DNA of 64,000 nt from a virus, in IMG/VR virus record IMGVR_UViG_3300023074_000001, positions 62,001-126,000 of that record; one strand, written 5' to 3'. The translations under genes were made by a program, and so were the position numbers. The notes beneath the pieces are model-generated. The model worked only from the letters and a program-made list of their open reading frames with translations, did no database searches and had not been told where the DNA came from. Position 1 is the first letter of the stretch, and each line of letters opens with the position of its first letter. Below are positions 6,576 through 12,998 of the stretch, one piece after another.

Positions 6576-6893
6576 ATGGCTAGTCATGGTGCCGCATACG
6601 ATCAGACCATTCTCGACTTGGAAAACTGCACTCCTTTCCAGCGACGTGGTTATGGTCTTTCTCTTGTAACCGGTAAGTGGAGTGGGTCGGGTAGGTTGCA
6701 GGGTGATGCTCTGAAGGAATACTACGGAGCTGAGGATATCGCCTATACTGCTCTTAGCTATGGCACTCCGATTGCGTGGGTTTTGCAGGACGGAAACGTG
6801 ATTGTACCTGAGGATACCTACAGCACAACGACCAGCCAGCATCAAAGGATGTGCCGAGAACACCTCAATGTGTTTGGTCGTCCTGTGAAGTAA
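6576..6893 (+). CDS. Conserved small phage protein
   Basis: 105 residues, ATG after AAGGAG. The segment TALSYGTPIAWVLQDGNVIVP followed by YSTTTSQHQRM is a pattern I know from many phage proteins of unknown function (LSYGTPIA...YS.TTs.H). Likely a small alpha/beta fold. Ends at a combined terminator-promoter. Confidence 0.7.
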   Translation: MASHGAAYDQTILDLENCTPFQRRGYGLSLVTGKWSGSGRLQGDALKEYYGAEDIAYTALSYGTPIAWVLQDGNVIVPEDTYSTTTSQHQRMCREHLNVFGRPVK

Positions 6894-6895
6894 TT

Positions 6896-6935
6896 AACAC
6901 CCCTGAGAACTTGACACTGAGTTCTCAGGGGTGTT
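6896..6935 (+). terminator. Perfect 16-bp hairpin merged with the next promoter
   Basis: AACACCCCTGAGAACT (6896-6911) pairs exactly with 6920-6935. The loop holds the -35 TTGACA and the right arm fills the spacer of the following promoter. Confidence 0.8.
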
Positions 6936-6940
6936 AGTGT
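6911..6940 (+). promoter_or_regulatory. Promoter TTGACA-18-TAGTGT inside a hairpin
   Basis: -35 at 6911-6916, -10 at 6935-6940. Drives 6977 through the leader CATCAGCAAGACAACGAG. Confidence 0.75.
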
Positions 6941-6976
6941 TTACCCATCAGCAAGACAACGAGCTAGGGAGTCACT

Positions 6977-7720
6977 ATGGAAACCACCAACGAGCTGTCT
7001 CGCTTCGACCAGCTGGTCGGTAACGGACATGAAATTGTCGCTACGGCTATGGTTGAGTACGGTGTTGACATTCTCGCTGTTGTCGATGAAATCGATGCTA
7101 AGATCTCTCACAACGTGATCGGGTTCAACAACCCTGATGCTCTCTGGTATCTTCACGCAAATGCATTCGCTCACCAACTGGCGAATAAGTACGACACCAC
7201 CTTTACGATTGCCGCTGGCATTATCTCTGCGGTTTCTCCGCGTATGCCCTGGCTGCGCAATAAGCGAGTCGCTGAATCTATTCTGAAAAACTTCCGTAAG
7301 TACGATAGCCTTTCCGCTCTTGATGCCGCTAAGGCTATTAAGTTGGGTATGGGTGCTAACGTTGCTATGGCTATCAAGATTGCCCGGGGCGAAAGCATTT
7401 CTGATACCCTTACCGGAACTAAGCGCCGAAGCTTTTACAACAACATCGTTGAGCCGTTGACCGGTATTGACTCGGTTACCGTCGATACTTGGATGCTTAA
7501 CGCCTTTGTCAATGCATGTGGTATCACCAAAAAGGATGCCGAAAAGTTCGTGCGAGCCAACTACCGAGCGCTTGGTGGCACGGGTGCTGGCTACTACGTG
7601 ATGGCTGAAGCTGTCAGAATGGTTGCTCAGGCTCACGATGTACCCGCCAACTTTGTTCAGGCTGCCTATTGGTGCGCGGTTAGTGGATCGGCTGATGGCG
7701 GCCGGTCGGACATCAGCTGA
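6977..7720 (+). CDS. Conserved actinophage protein, possibly helix-hairpin-helix type
   Basis: 247 residues, ATG behind TAGGGAG. Helical. The block IISAVSPRMPWLRNKRVAE, then LTGTKRRSFYNNIVEPLTG, then SVTVDTWMLNAFV recurs in many actinophage proteins (S..W..N...A...G.K...F..N...P...VTVD.W). The lay-out, with a conserved VDTW late in a helical domain, recalls the HhH-GPD glycosylase superfamily, whose catalytic Asp is in a similar place; that link is my inference. Long for this region, so probably an enzyme acting on DNA or RNA. Confidence 0.6.
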   Translation: METTNELSRFDQLVGNGHEIVATAMVEYGVDILAVVDEIDAKISHNVIGFNNPDALWYLHANAFAHQLANKYDTTFTIAAGIISAVSPRMPWLRNKRVAESILKNFRKYDSLSALDAAKAIKLGMGANVAMAIKIARGESISDTLTGTKRRSFYNNIVEPLTGIDSVTVDTWMLNAFVNACGITKKDAEKFVRANYRALGGTGAGYYVMAEAVRMVAQAHDVPANFVQAAYWCAVSGSADGGRSDIS

Positions 7721-7729
7721 AATTAGTTG

Positions 7730-7758
7730 TTGACAGTGCTTGGTTGCCCTGGTAGTGT
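7730..7758 (+). promoter_or_regulatory. Promoter TTGACA-17-TAGTGT overlapping an inverted repeat
   Basis: -35 7730-7735, -10 7753-7758. TGCTTGGTTGCCCTG (7737-7751, the spacer) is repeated inverted and perfect at 7768-7782, so the mRNA leader cannot include both arms; as DNA it is a 15-bp operator-like palindrome. Confidence 0.75.
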
Positions 7759-7801
7759 TCTTCACATCAGGGCAACCAAGCACTTAGCGAGAGGCAAGAA
7801 A

Positions 7802-8041
7802 ATGAAGAAAGCTACTCTTACGGTTTCCCTCTCCACCAATCCCGCTACCGCCCACATCGGCCCGTATTTCGCTGACTTGCGAGTCGGTAAGCGACAGAAT
7901 ACTAAGGTGGGTAGTGTTGCCGAAGTTCGCGATTACATCAAAAAGGCAAAGATGTCTGCGGAAGCTTTTGGTATTGAACTTGACATCACGGATGAGACCC
8001 TGAACAATGAGTTCACCGCTAAGGGCGGCATTCCTGACTGA
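7802..8041 (+). CDS. Small hypothetical protein
   Basis: 79 residues from ATG 7802 behind GAGAGGCAAG. Alpha/beta: KATLTVSLS..., then EVRDYIKKAKMSAEAFGIE and an acidic end. Earlier starts would lie in the promoter. No family recognised. Confidence 0.6.
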   Translation: MKKATLTVSLSTNPATAHIGPYFADLRVGKRQNTKVGSVAEVRDYIKKAKMSAEAFGIELDITDETLNNEFTAKGGIPD

Positions 8042-8062
8042 AAGATCTTTATCGAGTAGGGG

Positions 8063-8091
8063 TTGACAACTGATTCCTACTTCGGTAATGT
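8063..8091 (+). promoter_or_regulatory. Early promoter TTGACA-17-TAATGT
   Basis: -35 8063-8068, -10 8086-8091. Drives 8132. Confidence 0.75.
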
Positions 8092-8131
8092 TCGTTTAGT
8101 CAAAACAGCACAACATGAAAGGCACCACATC

Positions 8132-8281
8132 ATGTCGGTTATCCTGAAGGCTCACTGCAATTCCGCTCTTGCTTTCGGCGAGGTTGTGGATATGCCGTCC
8201 CCAAACACCTATCGCGTTGAGCTAAGTGATGGTAAGGTTGTGGTGGTACATGATTCTCTGATCAAAAAGTTCTACATGTGA
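8132..8281 (+). CDS. Small beta-rich protein
   Basis: 49 residues from ATG 8132 behind GAAAGG; the start is fixed because the in-frame TTG at 8063 is the -35 itself. The pattern FGEVVDMPSPNTYRVELSDGKVVVVHDSLIK resembles an SH3-like barrel. Function unknown. Confidence 0.6.
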   Translation: MSVILKAHCNSALAFGEVVDMPSPNTYRVELSDGKVVVVHDSLIKKFYM

Positions 8282-8292
8282 GCTAGCTCACC

Positions 8293-8321
8293 TTGACAGG
8301 ATGCCAGTCAGCTACTAGAGT
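8293..8321 (+). promoter_or_regulatory. Early promoter TTGACA-17-TAGAGT
   Basis: -35 8293-8298, -10 8316-8321. Drives 8353. Confidence 0.75.
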
Positions 8322-8352
8322 TTGTTTCATCACCAACCGAGAGGGTAAGAAA

Positions 8353-8538
8353 ATGAAGCTCACCTTTGACACTGAGGCTCAGGACATCGTGCCCGGTCAG
8401 GTCTACACTGACGGTAAGATCGTTTTTACTGCTCACCGCGTCGCCCCGATCACTCTGACTGCTATGGTGGTGGTTACCCGTACCGGTCGGCGCATCCTGA
8501 CCTCCAACACCACTAAGGTTGCCCCGATCAATAAGTGA
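8353..8538 (+). CDS. Small beta-rich protein
   Basis: 61 residues from ATG 8353 behind GAGGGTAAG. Mostly strands (KLTFDTEAQ, GKIVFTAHRV, TAMVVVTRTGRRILT). No family recognised. Single-gene transcript. Confidence 0.6.
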   Translation: MKLTFDTEAQDIVPGQVYTDGKIVFTAHRVAPITLTAMVVVTRTGRRILTSNTTKVAPINK

Positions 8539-8559
8539 CACAGCTCACAGTTTCTTAGC

Positions 8560-8588
8560 TTGTGCTTTGGGGCCAACTCGACTAGGGT
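8560..8588 (+). promoter_or_regulatory. Early promoter TTGTGC-17-TAGGGT
   Basis: -35 8560-8565, -10 8583-8588. Heads the group 8637-9363, whose three genes share the same 18-base leader. Confidence 0.65.
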
Positions 8589-8636
8589 TGGTCTCATTGC
8601 AAGACCTAAGAGATTCTGAGAGAAAGAGAATCCATC

Positions 8637-8849
8637 ATGAGTATTGTTGGTCTCGCTCCGCACGGGGGTTGCAACTATGAAGGATGTAAGATATGCTTCC
8701 CTCACTTGCAGGGTAAGCTGCCCGTAACAGATAGAGATTATTACGACCGGGCTATGGAAATCCTTGCTGGTGCCAGACCACGTGATACTGAGTACATCGA
8801 TGCTCTTGCGGTTGCTCGACACTGTGCTAAGCTCTTGCGTAACCGCTGA
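8637..8849 (+). CDS. Small cysteine-containing protein
   Basis: 70 residues, ATG behind the repeated leader. An N-terminal zinc-like group HGGCNYEGCKICFPH (H, C, C, C, H) is followed by a helical half (DYYDRAMEILAG...ALAVARHCAKLL). Zinc binding likely, role unknown. Confidence 0.6.
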   Translation: MSIVGLAPHGGCNYEGCKICFPHLQGKLPVTDRDYYDRAMEILAGARPRDTEYIDALAVARHCAKLLRNR

Positions 8850-8872
8850 TTCTGAGAGAAAGAGAAATCGCT

Positions 8873-9181
8873 ATGGCTATCGTTATCAATCCTCACGCCG
8901 CTAAGTTTGTTGCCGGGCTCAACGCTAAGTGGCCTGCTTACGGCACCTTTACCGTCAACCCTGGTAAGAAGTATGATAAAATCGTTGTAGCGACTAAGCC
9001 TGATGATTCTGTCAGGGTCTATGCTTTCGTTGACCAGGATGGTAACGTCTACAAGGCAAACGGTTGGGCTGCACCCGCTAAGGGTGTTCGGTATGCTAGT
9101 GTGGAAGCTGCACTCCAACACGCGGACAGGTTCGGAGCATTTCTCTACACTGAGTATGTCAAAAAGATTTCTCAGCAGTAA
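8873..9181 (+). CDS. Conserved small actinophage protein
   Basis: 102 residues behind the second leader copy. The pattern KYDKIVV...SVRVYAFVDQDGNVYKANGWAAPAKGVRY is one I recognise from many actinophages (FVD..G..YKA.GW..PAKG.R). Small alpha/beta fold, function unknown. Confidence 0.7.
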   Translation: MAIVINPHAAKFVAGLNAKWPAYGTFTVNPGKKYDKIVVATKPDDSVRVYAFVDQDGNVYKANGWAAPAKGVRYASVEAALQHADRFGAFLYTEYVKKISQQ

Positions 9182-9204
9182 TTCTGAGAGAAAGAGAAAC
9201 CATC

Positions 9205-9363
9205 ATGGCAGTCGGTACGCTTGTGTGCTATAAGACTTACCCTGGCGAGGCAGTTGATCTTTCTATCGGTATCATCAGGGATGTGCTTGACGAAACGTTT
9301 CTGGTAGAGTGGGATGACGGTTACATAACTTGGTATGGTGCAGTCGCGCTGATCAAGGTCTAA
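9205..9363 (+). CDS. Small SH3-like protein
   Basis: 52 residues behind the third leader copy. VGTLVCYKTYP...IGIIRDVLDETFLVEWDDG looks like a short SH3-type barrel. Below usual size limits, but leader and position support it. Confidence 0.6.
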   Translation: MAVGTLVCYKTYPGEAVDLSIGIIRDVLDETFLVEWDDGYITWYGAVALIKV

Positions 9364-9371
9364 GAAAGTTC

Positions 9372-9400
9372 TTGACAGTTTCCTCCTCACAGACTAAGGT
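9372..9400 (+). promoter_or_regulatory. Promoter TTGACA-17-TAAGGT for a leaderless mRNA
   Basis: -10 at 9395-9400; the ATG of 9408 lies eight bases after it, exactly where transcription should start. Confidence 0.75.
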
Positions 9401-9407
9401 TGTTCAC

Positions 9408-9617
9408 ATGACCAACGAAATGCTCATTCAGAACATGCTCACTGAGGTCCGTGACTTCAACGTTTCGATGATGGCTAAGGCACATGAGCTTTACCGGTCG
9501 ATCGATGACCAGGACAGCGAAGAGTGGCAGACTGCATACCAGATCTTCCTTGACAGTAGGAAGGCAGCAGAGGAAGCTGAACGCGCACTGATGTACGGTA
9601 TGCCTGGGGTCGAGTGA
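9408..9617 (+). CDS. Small helical protein, leaderless mRNA
   Basis: 69 residues from ATG 9408, all helical (MLIQNMLTEVRDFN..., SRKAAEEAERALMYG). There is no ribosome site, and the ATG coincides with the predicted +1, so the message is probably leaderless, as is common in actinobacteria. No family recognised. Confidence 0.6.
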   Translation: MTNEMLIQNMLTEVRDFNVSMMAKAHELYRSIDDQDSEEWQTAYQIFLDSRKAAEEAERALMYGMPGVE

Positions 9618-9629
9618 TAGTGTAGGATC

Positions 9630-9720
9630 ACCCTTATAGCTCACTGGGAGAGCACACAGCCCCGGCTAACAACCGGATTCTGGCTAGTGGTTAGGGCAGG
9701 TTCAAATCCTGCTAGGGGTA
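9630..9720 (+). tRNA. tRNA-like element with extended anticodon arm
   Basis: Acceptor ACCCTTA/TAGGGGT, D-arm GCTC-ACTGGGA-GAGC and T-arm GCAGG-TTCAAAT-CCTGC are all good. The middle 42 bases are abnormal: CCGG-CTAACAA-CCGG gives a loop like CU-AAC-AA (Val), but eight extra bases precede it and AGCC/GGCT could extend the stem around a bulge. 91 bases in all. Decoding ability uncertain. Confidence 0.5.
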
Positions 9721-9830
9721 CTTTTTAGACGTACAGTCTGCTATAGTCGCGGGTAGCCTTGTAATGACTGTGCCAGGGTGTTGACCAACCTAGGATAAGG
9801 TTGATGCCTTGAAATTGCCGCGGCCTAAAC
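9721..9830 (+). other. Noncoding gap between tRNA-like element and small RNA
   Basis: 110 bases with no ORF. A TATAGT at 9742 has no matching -35. GCGGG (9749) may pair with a later CCGCGG, giving another small folded RNA; not convincing by eye. Confidence 0.3.
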
Positions 9831-9859
9831 TTGCAAAATCAGTTTTCACCTGTTAGGGT
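9831..9859 (+). promoter_or_regulatory. Promoter TTGCAA-17-TAGGGT for a small RNA
   Basis: -35 9831-9836, -10 9854-9859. The predicted +1 (about 9866) is the first base of the stem of the RNA at 9866-9949. Confidence 0.75.
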
Positions 9860-9865
9860 TACGTA

Positions 9866-9949
9866 GCAAGGCGAGGGATAACCGAAATGTAAGGTTGGTT
9901 ATCTTAAACAACAGCTTAGGCTCTCAACCTAGACCGTGCCTCGCCTTGC
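9866..9949 (+). ncRNA. Structured small RNA, three-way junction
   Basis: 84 bases. Outer stem GCAAGGCGAGG (9866-9876) pairs perfectly with 9939-9949 (11 bp). Inside, GATAACC pairs with GGTTATC (7 bp) and TTAGG with CCTAG around a 7-base loop CTCTCAA. So a three-way junction starts at the predicted +1 of its own promoter. It has no T-arm and is no tRNA. No ORF. The 3' arm overlaps the -35 of the next promoter (9946-9974). I know no family for it. Confidence 0.65.
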
Positions 9950-9974
9950 AAGATCAGCTTTCACCTGGTAGTGT
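9946..9974 (+). promoter_or_regulatory. Promoter TTGCAA-17-TAGTGT overlapping the small RNA end
   Basis: -35 9946-9951 lies in the 3' arm of the RNA stem; -10 9969-9974. Drives 10011. Confidence 0.75.
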
Positions 9975-10010
9975 TCTCCACATCAGCAACGACAAGCGGA
10001 AGGCAACACC

Positions 10011-10412
10011 ATGAAGACTTACGCGGACTATCTCAACACCCTGACGGTCAAGGCTCTGCGCGAGATTGTTTCCCAGTTTGGCTACAAGGGTACCTCTAAG
10101 TTCCTTAAGGCTAAGTTGGTTGAGATTGTTGACATGGAGGCCGGGGTCGCCTACGATGACGCGGTGAGTGAGAACCGTAAGCGCGTCGTGACCAAGATCG
10201 CTGCCGGTGCTTCGCTCAAGCTGGGAGGATTCGACTCCAGCGCATTCACCAATCACGTGCTGCCTATCGAGCGTGTGGAGCGTAAGGTGAACAACTACAT
10301 GCGTCAGAACAACAGCGATAAGCTTACTCCGGCTCAGTGGCGGCGTACCCGCAAGGCGATGCGTAAGGCTGGCATCAAGACCCTCAGTGAGTTGACTCTC
10401 ACCTTCCCCTGA
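10011..10412 (+). CDS. SAP-like small protein, paralogue 2
   Basis: 133 residues, ATG behind GGAAGG. Residues 11-40 (LTVKALREIVSQFGYKGTSK, then LKAKLVEIVD) match the SAP/Rho-N pattern and the same region of the genes at 686 and 13076. The C-terminal KLTPAQWRRTRKAMRKAG is basic. Probably binds DNA or RNA. Confidence 0.65.
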   Translation: MKTYADYLNTLTVKALREIVSQFGYKGTSKFLKAKLVEIVDMEAGVAYDDAVSENRKRVVTKIAAGASLKLGGFDSSAFTNHVLPIERVERKVNNYMRQNNSDKLTPAQWRRTRKAMRKAGIKTLSELTLTFP

Positions 10413-10439
10413 TCTATCTTGACAGAATAGGAAACTGAC

Positions 10440-10631
10440 GTGAAAATCACTCAGATGCTCTTTCCTGTCCCCACTCCTGCCCTCTACGTCGGTAGTATGG
10501 AAGAGTGGCATGGGGATGTTACGGTGACCGGCCCCTATCCTCACTTTGGCGGAGATCGCTGGCGAGTAGAGCTTCCTTGCGGTGAGGTGCTATGGTGTCC
10601 AAACCGTAGTTCGTTCGTCACCAACGATTGA
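10440..10631 (+). CDS. Small hypothetical protein
   Basis: 63 residues from GTG 10440 behind AGGAAAC. Beta-rich (GDVTVTGPYPHF, RWRVELPCGEVLWCPN) and SH3-like in spacing. Possibly co-transcribed with 10011. Function unknown. Confidence 0.55.
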   Translation: MKITQMLFPVPTPALYVGSMEEWHGDVTVTGPYPHFGGDRWRVELPCGEVLWCPNRSSFVTND

Positions 10632-10648
10632 GCTATCCTGTGACCTAG

Positions 10649-10693
10649 ACCACACACCCTCATTTGCCTCACGGTAAAGGTGTGTGGTAGTGT
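10649..10693 (+). promoter_or_regulatory. Hairpin-embedded promoter TTGCCT-18-TAGTGT
   Basis: ACCACACACC (10649-10658) pairs exactly with 10679-10688. The -35 (10664-10669) is in the loop, the right arm is in the spacer, the -10 is 10688-10693. Combines a hairpin after 10631 with the promoter of 10729. Confidence 0.7.
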
Positions 10694-10728
10694 TCTCCCA
10701 TCAAGTCAGAACGAGTTAGGGAGTCACC

Positions 10729-11637
10729 ATGACGGATACGCGAGCACACACCTTTGACTGCGACTGCACCAGCTGCAACGCTCAGGATGCCGCTACTCCG
10801 GTTGGTATGGATCTCTTCCGCAAGCCGACTGCCATCCGTAATATCACTCCGGTAACGACTCAGACGACCGGGCCGGTTCGTCACCTGAAAGCTGGTCAGC
10901 GAGTCGGTAACGGTCGGGTTCGCAAGATCAGCGACAAACAGGAGTGGTACATCAATAAGCTGATCAATGAGCGTGACCTGACTGACCTCAAGATCCTTTC
11001 GAATCAGACCATAGACCCGGATGAGATTCCCTACATGGGGTTGCCTGCCGCTAAGGCTCTCATCGAGAAGTTGCTCGGAATGCCCTTCAAGGGAACTGAT
11101 TCCCCCGTTCCCGCTAAGCAGGCTATTCCGGGTTCCCCCAAACAGCAGAAACTCATTTCCGATCTCGCAACCGAGCGTAATCTGTCAGAATCAGATCTCG
11201 CGGCAATGGTCAAGATCTTCCCTAACGCAAGCAACCTGATTACGGCGCTGTTCAAGCTGCCTAAGCCCAACAAAGCTGATATGCTCAAAGAGGAAATCGC
11301 TAAGGCTACCGACAACGACGAATACATTCCGACCAAAATCATTCCTGGTTTCTACAAGGACAACAACAACGATGTGTGGAAAGTACAATTCAATAAGGCA
11401 CAGACGGGAATGTACGCTCTGCTGCGCATTACCCCTAAGAAGTACGAATACACACCGGGTGCTATCAACAGCATCACTCCTGAGATGTTCGTCAGTCTCA
11501 ATCCTCTCGATATCACGCTGGAGGAAGCTAAGGCATACGGTCGTAAGACTGGCTCCTGTTACATGTGTGGTCGGGAGCTGACCAAGCAGGAAAGCATTGA
11601 TGCTGGTATCGGACCTATCTGTGCCGGTAAGTTCTGA
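10729..11637 (+). CDS. DUF6011-like zinc protein
   Basis: 302 residues, ATG behind TAGGGAG. The C-terminus (SCYMCGRELTKQESIDAGIG then PICAGKF) is the DUF6011 zinc motif: CxxCGRxLT...S...GIGPxC. Residues about 60-180 hold two repeated helical segments beginning QEWYINKLINERDL and QQKLISDLATERNL, a pattern also seen in actinobacterial helicase-associated proteins. Residues 200-265 form a beta-rich part. A nucleic-acid role is likely; no catalytic motif is visible. Confidence 0.7.
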   Translation: MTDTRAHTFDCDCTSCNAQDAATPVGMDLFRKPTAIRNITPVTTQTTGPVRHLKAGQRVGNGRVRKISDKQEWYINKLINERDLTDLKILSNQTIDPDEIPYMGLPAAKALIEKLLGMPFKGTDSPVPAKQAIPGSPKQQKLISDLATERNLSESDLAAMVKIFPNASNLITALFKLPKPNKADMLKEEIAKATDNDEYIPTKIIPGFYKDNNNDVWKVQFNKAQTGMYALLRITPKKYEYTPGAINSITPEMFVSLNPLDITLEEAKAYGRKTGSCYMCGRELTKQESIDAGIGPICAGKF

Positions 11638-11646
11638 CAGAATAGG

Positions 11647-11678
11647 AATGGGAGGCAATGTCAATAAGCCCTCCCATT
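11647..11678 (+). terminator. Hairpin after the DUF6011-like gene
   Basis: AATGGGAGG (11647-11655) pairs exactly with CCTCCCATT (11670-11678). No long T run follows, so strength is uncertain. Confidence 0.6.
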
Positions 11679-11712
11679 CTGCTAGAATCAGATATCAGAG
11701 GTGACTATCATA

Positions 11713-11955
11713 ATGTACAAAGGATTAGCTCAAGAGATCACTATGTATAGCGAGGCTTGTAGCGAGGGAAGGATTACGGTAGAGCAATACTATTCATTGG
11801 TAGATCTGGCTATCGAATGGCATAAGCTGTTGGAGTCAGCACCTATACCGCGTTTTGTTCTTACTGCTCTAGCAAGGATTAATCACCGCAATTTCCGTCG
11901 CAGCCTTTCCCCAACCGTCCCTCAATCGCCTTCCACAAACCACTCTCCATCCTGA
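11713..11955 (+). CDS. Small helical protein
   Basis: 80 residues from ATG 11713, with GAGG upstream (the GTG at 11701 is part of that site). N-terminal helices (AQEITMYSEACSEGRITVEQ, ...DLAIEWHKLLE), then a proline/serine tail. No family recognised. Confidence 0.55.
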   Translation: MYKGLAQEITMYSEACSEGRITVEQYYSLVDLAIEWHKLLESAPIPRFVLTALARINHRNFRRSLSPTVPQSPSTNHSPS

Positions 11956-12192
11956 TCCTCCCTTCACACTCCCCTTTAGCTGTTCTATAACACTCTCCAC
12001 AACGAGTTACTGCGAGTAATAAAATAAAAACTGAGAGTGATGTCCAATATGATCTTGATACCTACACAGACACAACTCACTAGAGAGCCCGTTTAAGGCA
12101 CCTGAGAGCCAATCTGAGCAATGTTTACCCCCTACCCTATGTCTCAGGTAGCAAAGGCTCTAATTAGCTCTCTAAAACCCTCTCTGAGCCGT
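11956..12192 (+). other. Noncoding stretch with nested stems
   Basis: No ORF with a ribosome site. Possible weak promoter TTCACA-17-TATAAC near 11964-11992. At 12082-12173 AGAGAGC pairs with GCTCTCT and, nested inside, ACCTGAG (12100-12106) pairs with CTCAGGT (12143-12149). CACTCTC/GAGAGTG form another pair upstream. It may encode another small structured RNA. Confidence 0.4.
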
Positions 12193-12221
12193 TTGACATA
12201 CTGGCTTTACTCGACTAGTGT
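12193..12221 (+). promoter_or_regulatory. Promoter TTGACA-17-TAGTGT
   Basis: -35 12193-12198, -10 12216-12221. The predicted +1 falls on the ATG at 12229. Confidence 0.8.
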
Positions 12222-12228
12222 TGGCACC

Positions 12229-12366
12229 ATGGTTATTCGATGCATGTGGCTGGCATATGACATAGCCTTTCTGATCAACAATCTGCGCACATATGCCGTT
12301 CTCGGCTATGGATCTGGCGTATGTTTACGGAAAAGCGTTGACTCTCTGTGTATGCTACTGTCTTAA
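12229..12366 (+). other. Small RNA with possible pseudoknot, or leaderless 45-codon ORF
   Basis: Transcript from promoter 12193. GGCATATG (12252-12259) pairs with CATATGCC (12290-12297) and CATAGCC (12261-12267) with GGCTATG (12304-12310); the order a-b-a'-b' makes an H-type pseudoknot or two exclusive folds. The same stretch is open from ATG 12229 to TAA 12366, giving a 45-residue protein of no known family, and this ATG coincides with +1 like the other leaderless starts. Both readings stay open. Confidence 0.5.
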
Positions 12367-12452
12367 TGTACCTACATCCTCGCCAGGTCAGAGCGTTTTG
12401 GGATGGCACCTCACACCTATAGACTAAGCCAGATGCTCACTCAAAGTAGTTG
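12367..12452 (+). other. Short noncoding gap
   Basis: 86 bases up to the next promoter; nothing recognisable. Confidence 0.3.
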
Positions 12453-12481
12453 TTGACAACTTCAGCAGGCTCGACTAGTGT
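12453..12481 (+). promoter_or_regulatory. Promoter TTGACA-17-TAGTGT
   Basis: -35 12453-12458, -10 12476-12481, followed by the shared leader type (ATCAGCACAACGACCTAAGG). Confidence 0.8.
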
Positions 12482-12516
12482 TCTTCCTATCAGCACAACG
12501 ACCTAAGGGAGTCATC

Positions 12517-12714
12517 ATGAAGCTCAAGACGTGGGACATGATCGAACTGTTCGGTACCACTCACGTTCGCATCCCGCAGAGCACGATGGCGGTTTGTGAG
12601 GCTACCCTCAACCCCAACATTGAGGTAACCGTGATCGACAACATCCGTCAGAGCATCACGTGTGACCGTTGTCTCACTACTCTCCAGAGTCTCCAGATTC
12701 CCACTAGCGTGTGA
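12517..12714 (+). CDS. Small protein with CxxC
   Basis: 65 residues from ATG 12517 behind AAGGGAG. Beta-rich start (TTHVRIPQST), then TCDRCLTTLQ near the end, a single CxxC that might bind metal as a dimer. No family recognised. Confidence 0.55.
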   Translation: MKLKTWDMIELFGTTHVRIPQSTMAVCEATLNPNIEVTVIDNIRQSITCDRCLTTLQSLQIPTSV

Positions 12715-12725
12715 CCTAGTTCACA

Positions 12726-12763
12726 GGATGGGGGTTGCAAGATCGGCCCCCATCCACTAGGGT
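12726..12763 (+). promoter_or_regulatory. Hairpin-embedded promoter TTGCAA-17-TAGGGT for a small RNA
   Basis: GGATGGGGG (12726-12734) pairs with CCCCCATCC (12747-12755). The -35 is in the loop (12735-12740), the -10 at 12758-12763. Predicted +1 near 12770, the first base of the RNA below. Confidence 0.75.
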
Positions 12764-12770
12764 TTGTGTT

Positions 12771-12912
12771 GTAAGGCAAGCGGGACGCGGTAGGCGACAC
12801 AAACACCGGTAAGCAGAAGCAAGGCACAGGATGTCTTGGGGATGTAATCGGTGAAGAAAGCCTAGTAGTTCTCGAAAAGCAGATGATCGCTACTTTCCTC
12901 CGCTTGCCTTAC
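12771..12912 (+). ncRNA. Structured small RNA closed by a 13-bp stem
   Basis: 142 bases. GTAAGGCAAGCGG (12771-12783) pairs perfectly with 12900-12912, and begins at the predicted +1 of its own promoter. The interior has no open frame with a ribosome site. The 3' arm contains the -35 (TTGCCT) of the next promoter. A long closing stem at the 5' end recalls 6S-like or regulatory RNAs only in outline; I recognise no family. Confidence 0.65.
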
Positions 12913-12932
12913 CAGACAACCTCTGATAGTGT
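12904..12932 (+). promoter_or_regulatory. Promoter TTGCCT-17-TAGTGT
   Basis: -35 12904-12909 within the stem of the preceding RNA; -10 12927-12932. +1 near 12939 matches the start of the next stem. Confidence 0.7.
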
Positions 12933-12937
12933 TTCTC

Positions 12938-12998
12938 TCAGAATCAGATACCGACGTAACCGCGCAATGCGGGCTAACACAACTGGTGAAGATTCTGA
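12938..12998 (+). ncRNA. Structured small RNA, 61 bases
   Basis: TCAGAATC (12938-12945) pairs exactly with GATTCTGA (12991-12998); inside, CCGC/GCGG (12960-12972) forms a hairpin. It starts at the predicted +1 of its promoter and stops ten bases before the next -35. No ORF. Confidence 0.55.

Larger units (their letters stand above)
8613..9198 (+). repeat. Three copies of an 18-base translation leader
   Basis: ATTCTGAGAGAAAGAGAA is identical at 8613-8630, 8849-8866 and 9181-9198, each six to seven bases before an ATG (8637, 8873, 9205). The purine-rich part (GAGAGAAAGAG) is the ribosome site. The last two copies are between genes of one transcript. Confidence 0.8.

Noticed and set aside
6941-7783. 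280-codon open frame on the minus strand
   Set aside because: Lies fully antisense to the well-supported gene 6977-7720 with its promoter and ribosome site; the frame covers promoter repeats at both ends and has no family-like sequence.
9954-10544. 196-codon open frame on the minus strand
   Set aside because: Covers the promoter, leader and gene at 10011 on the opposite strand, no ribosome site, no recognisable sequence.
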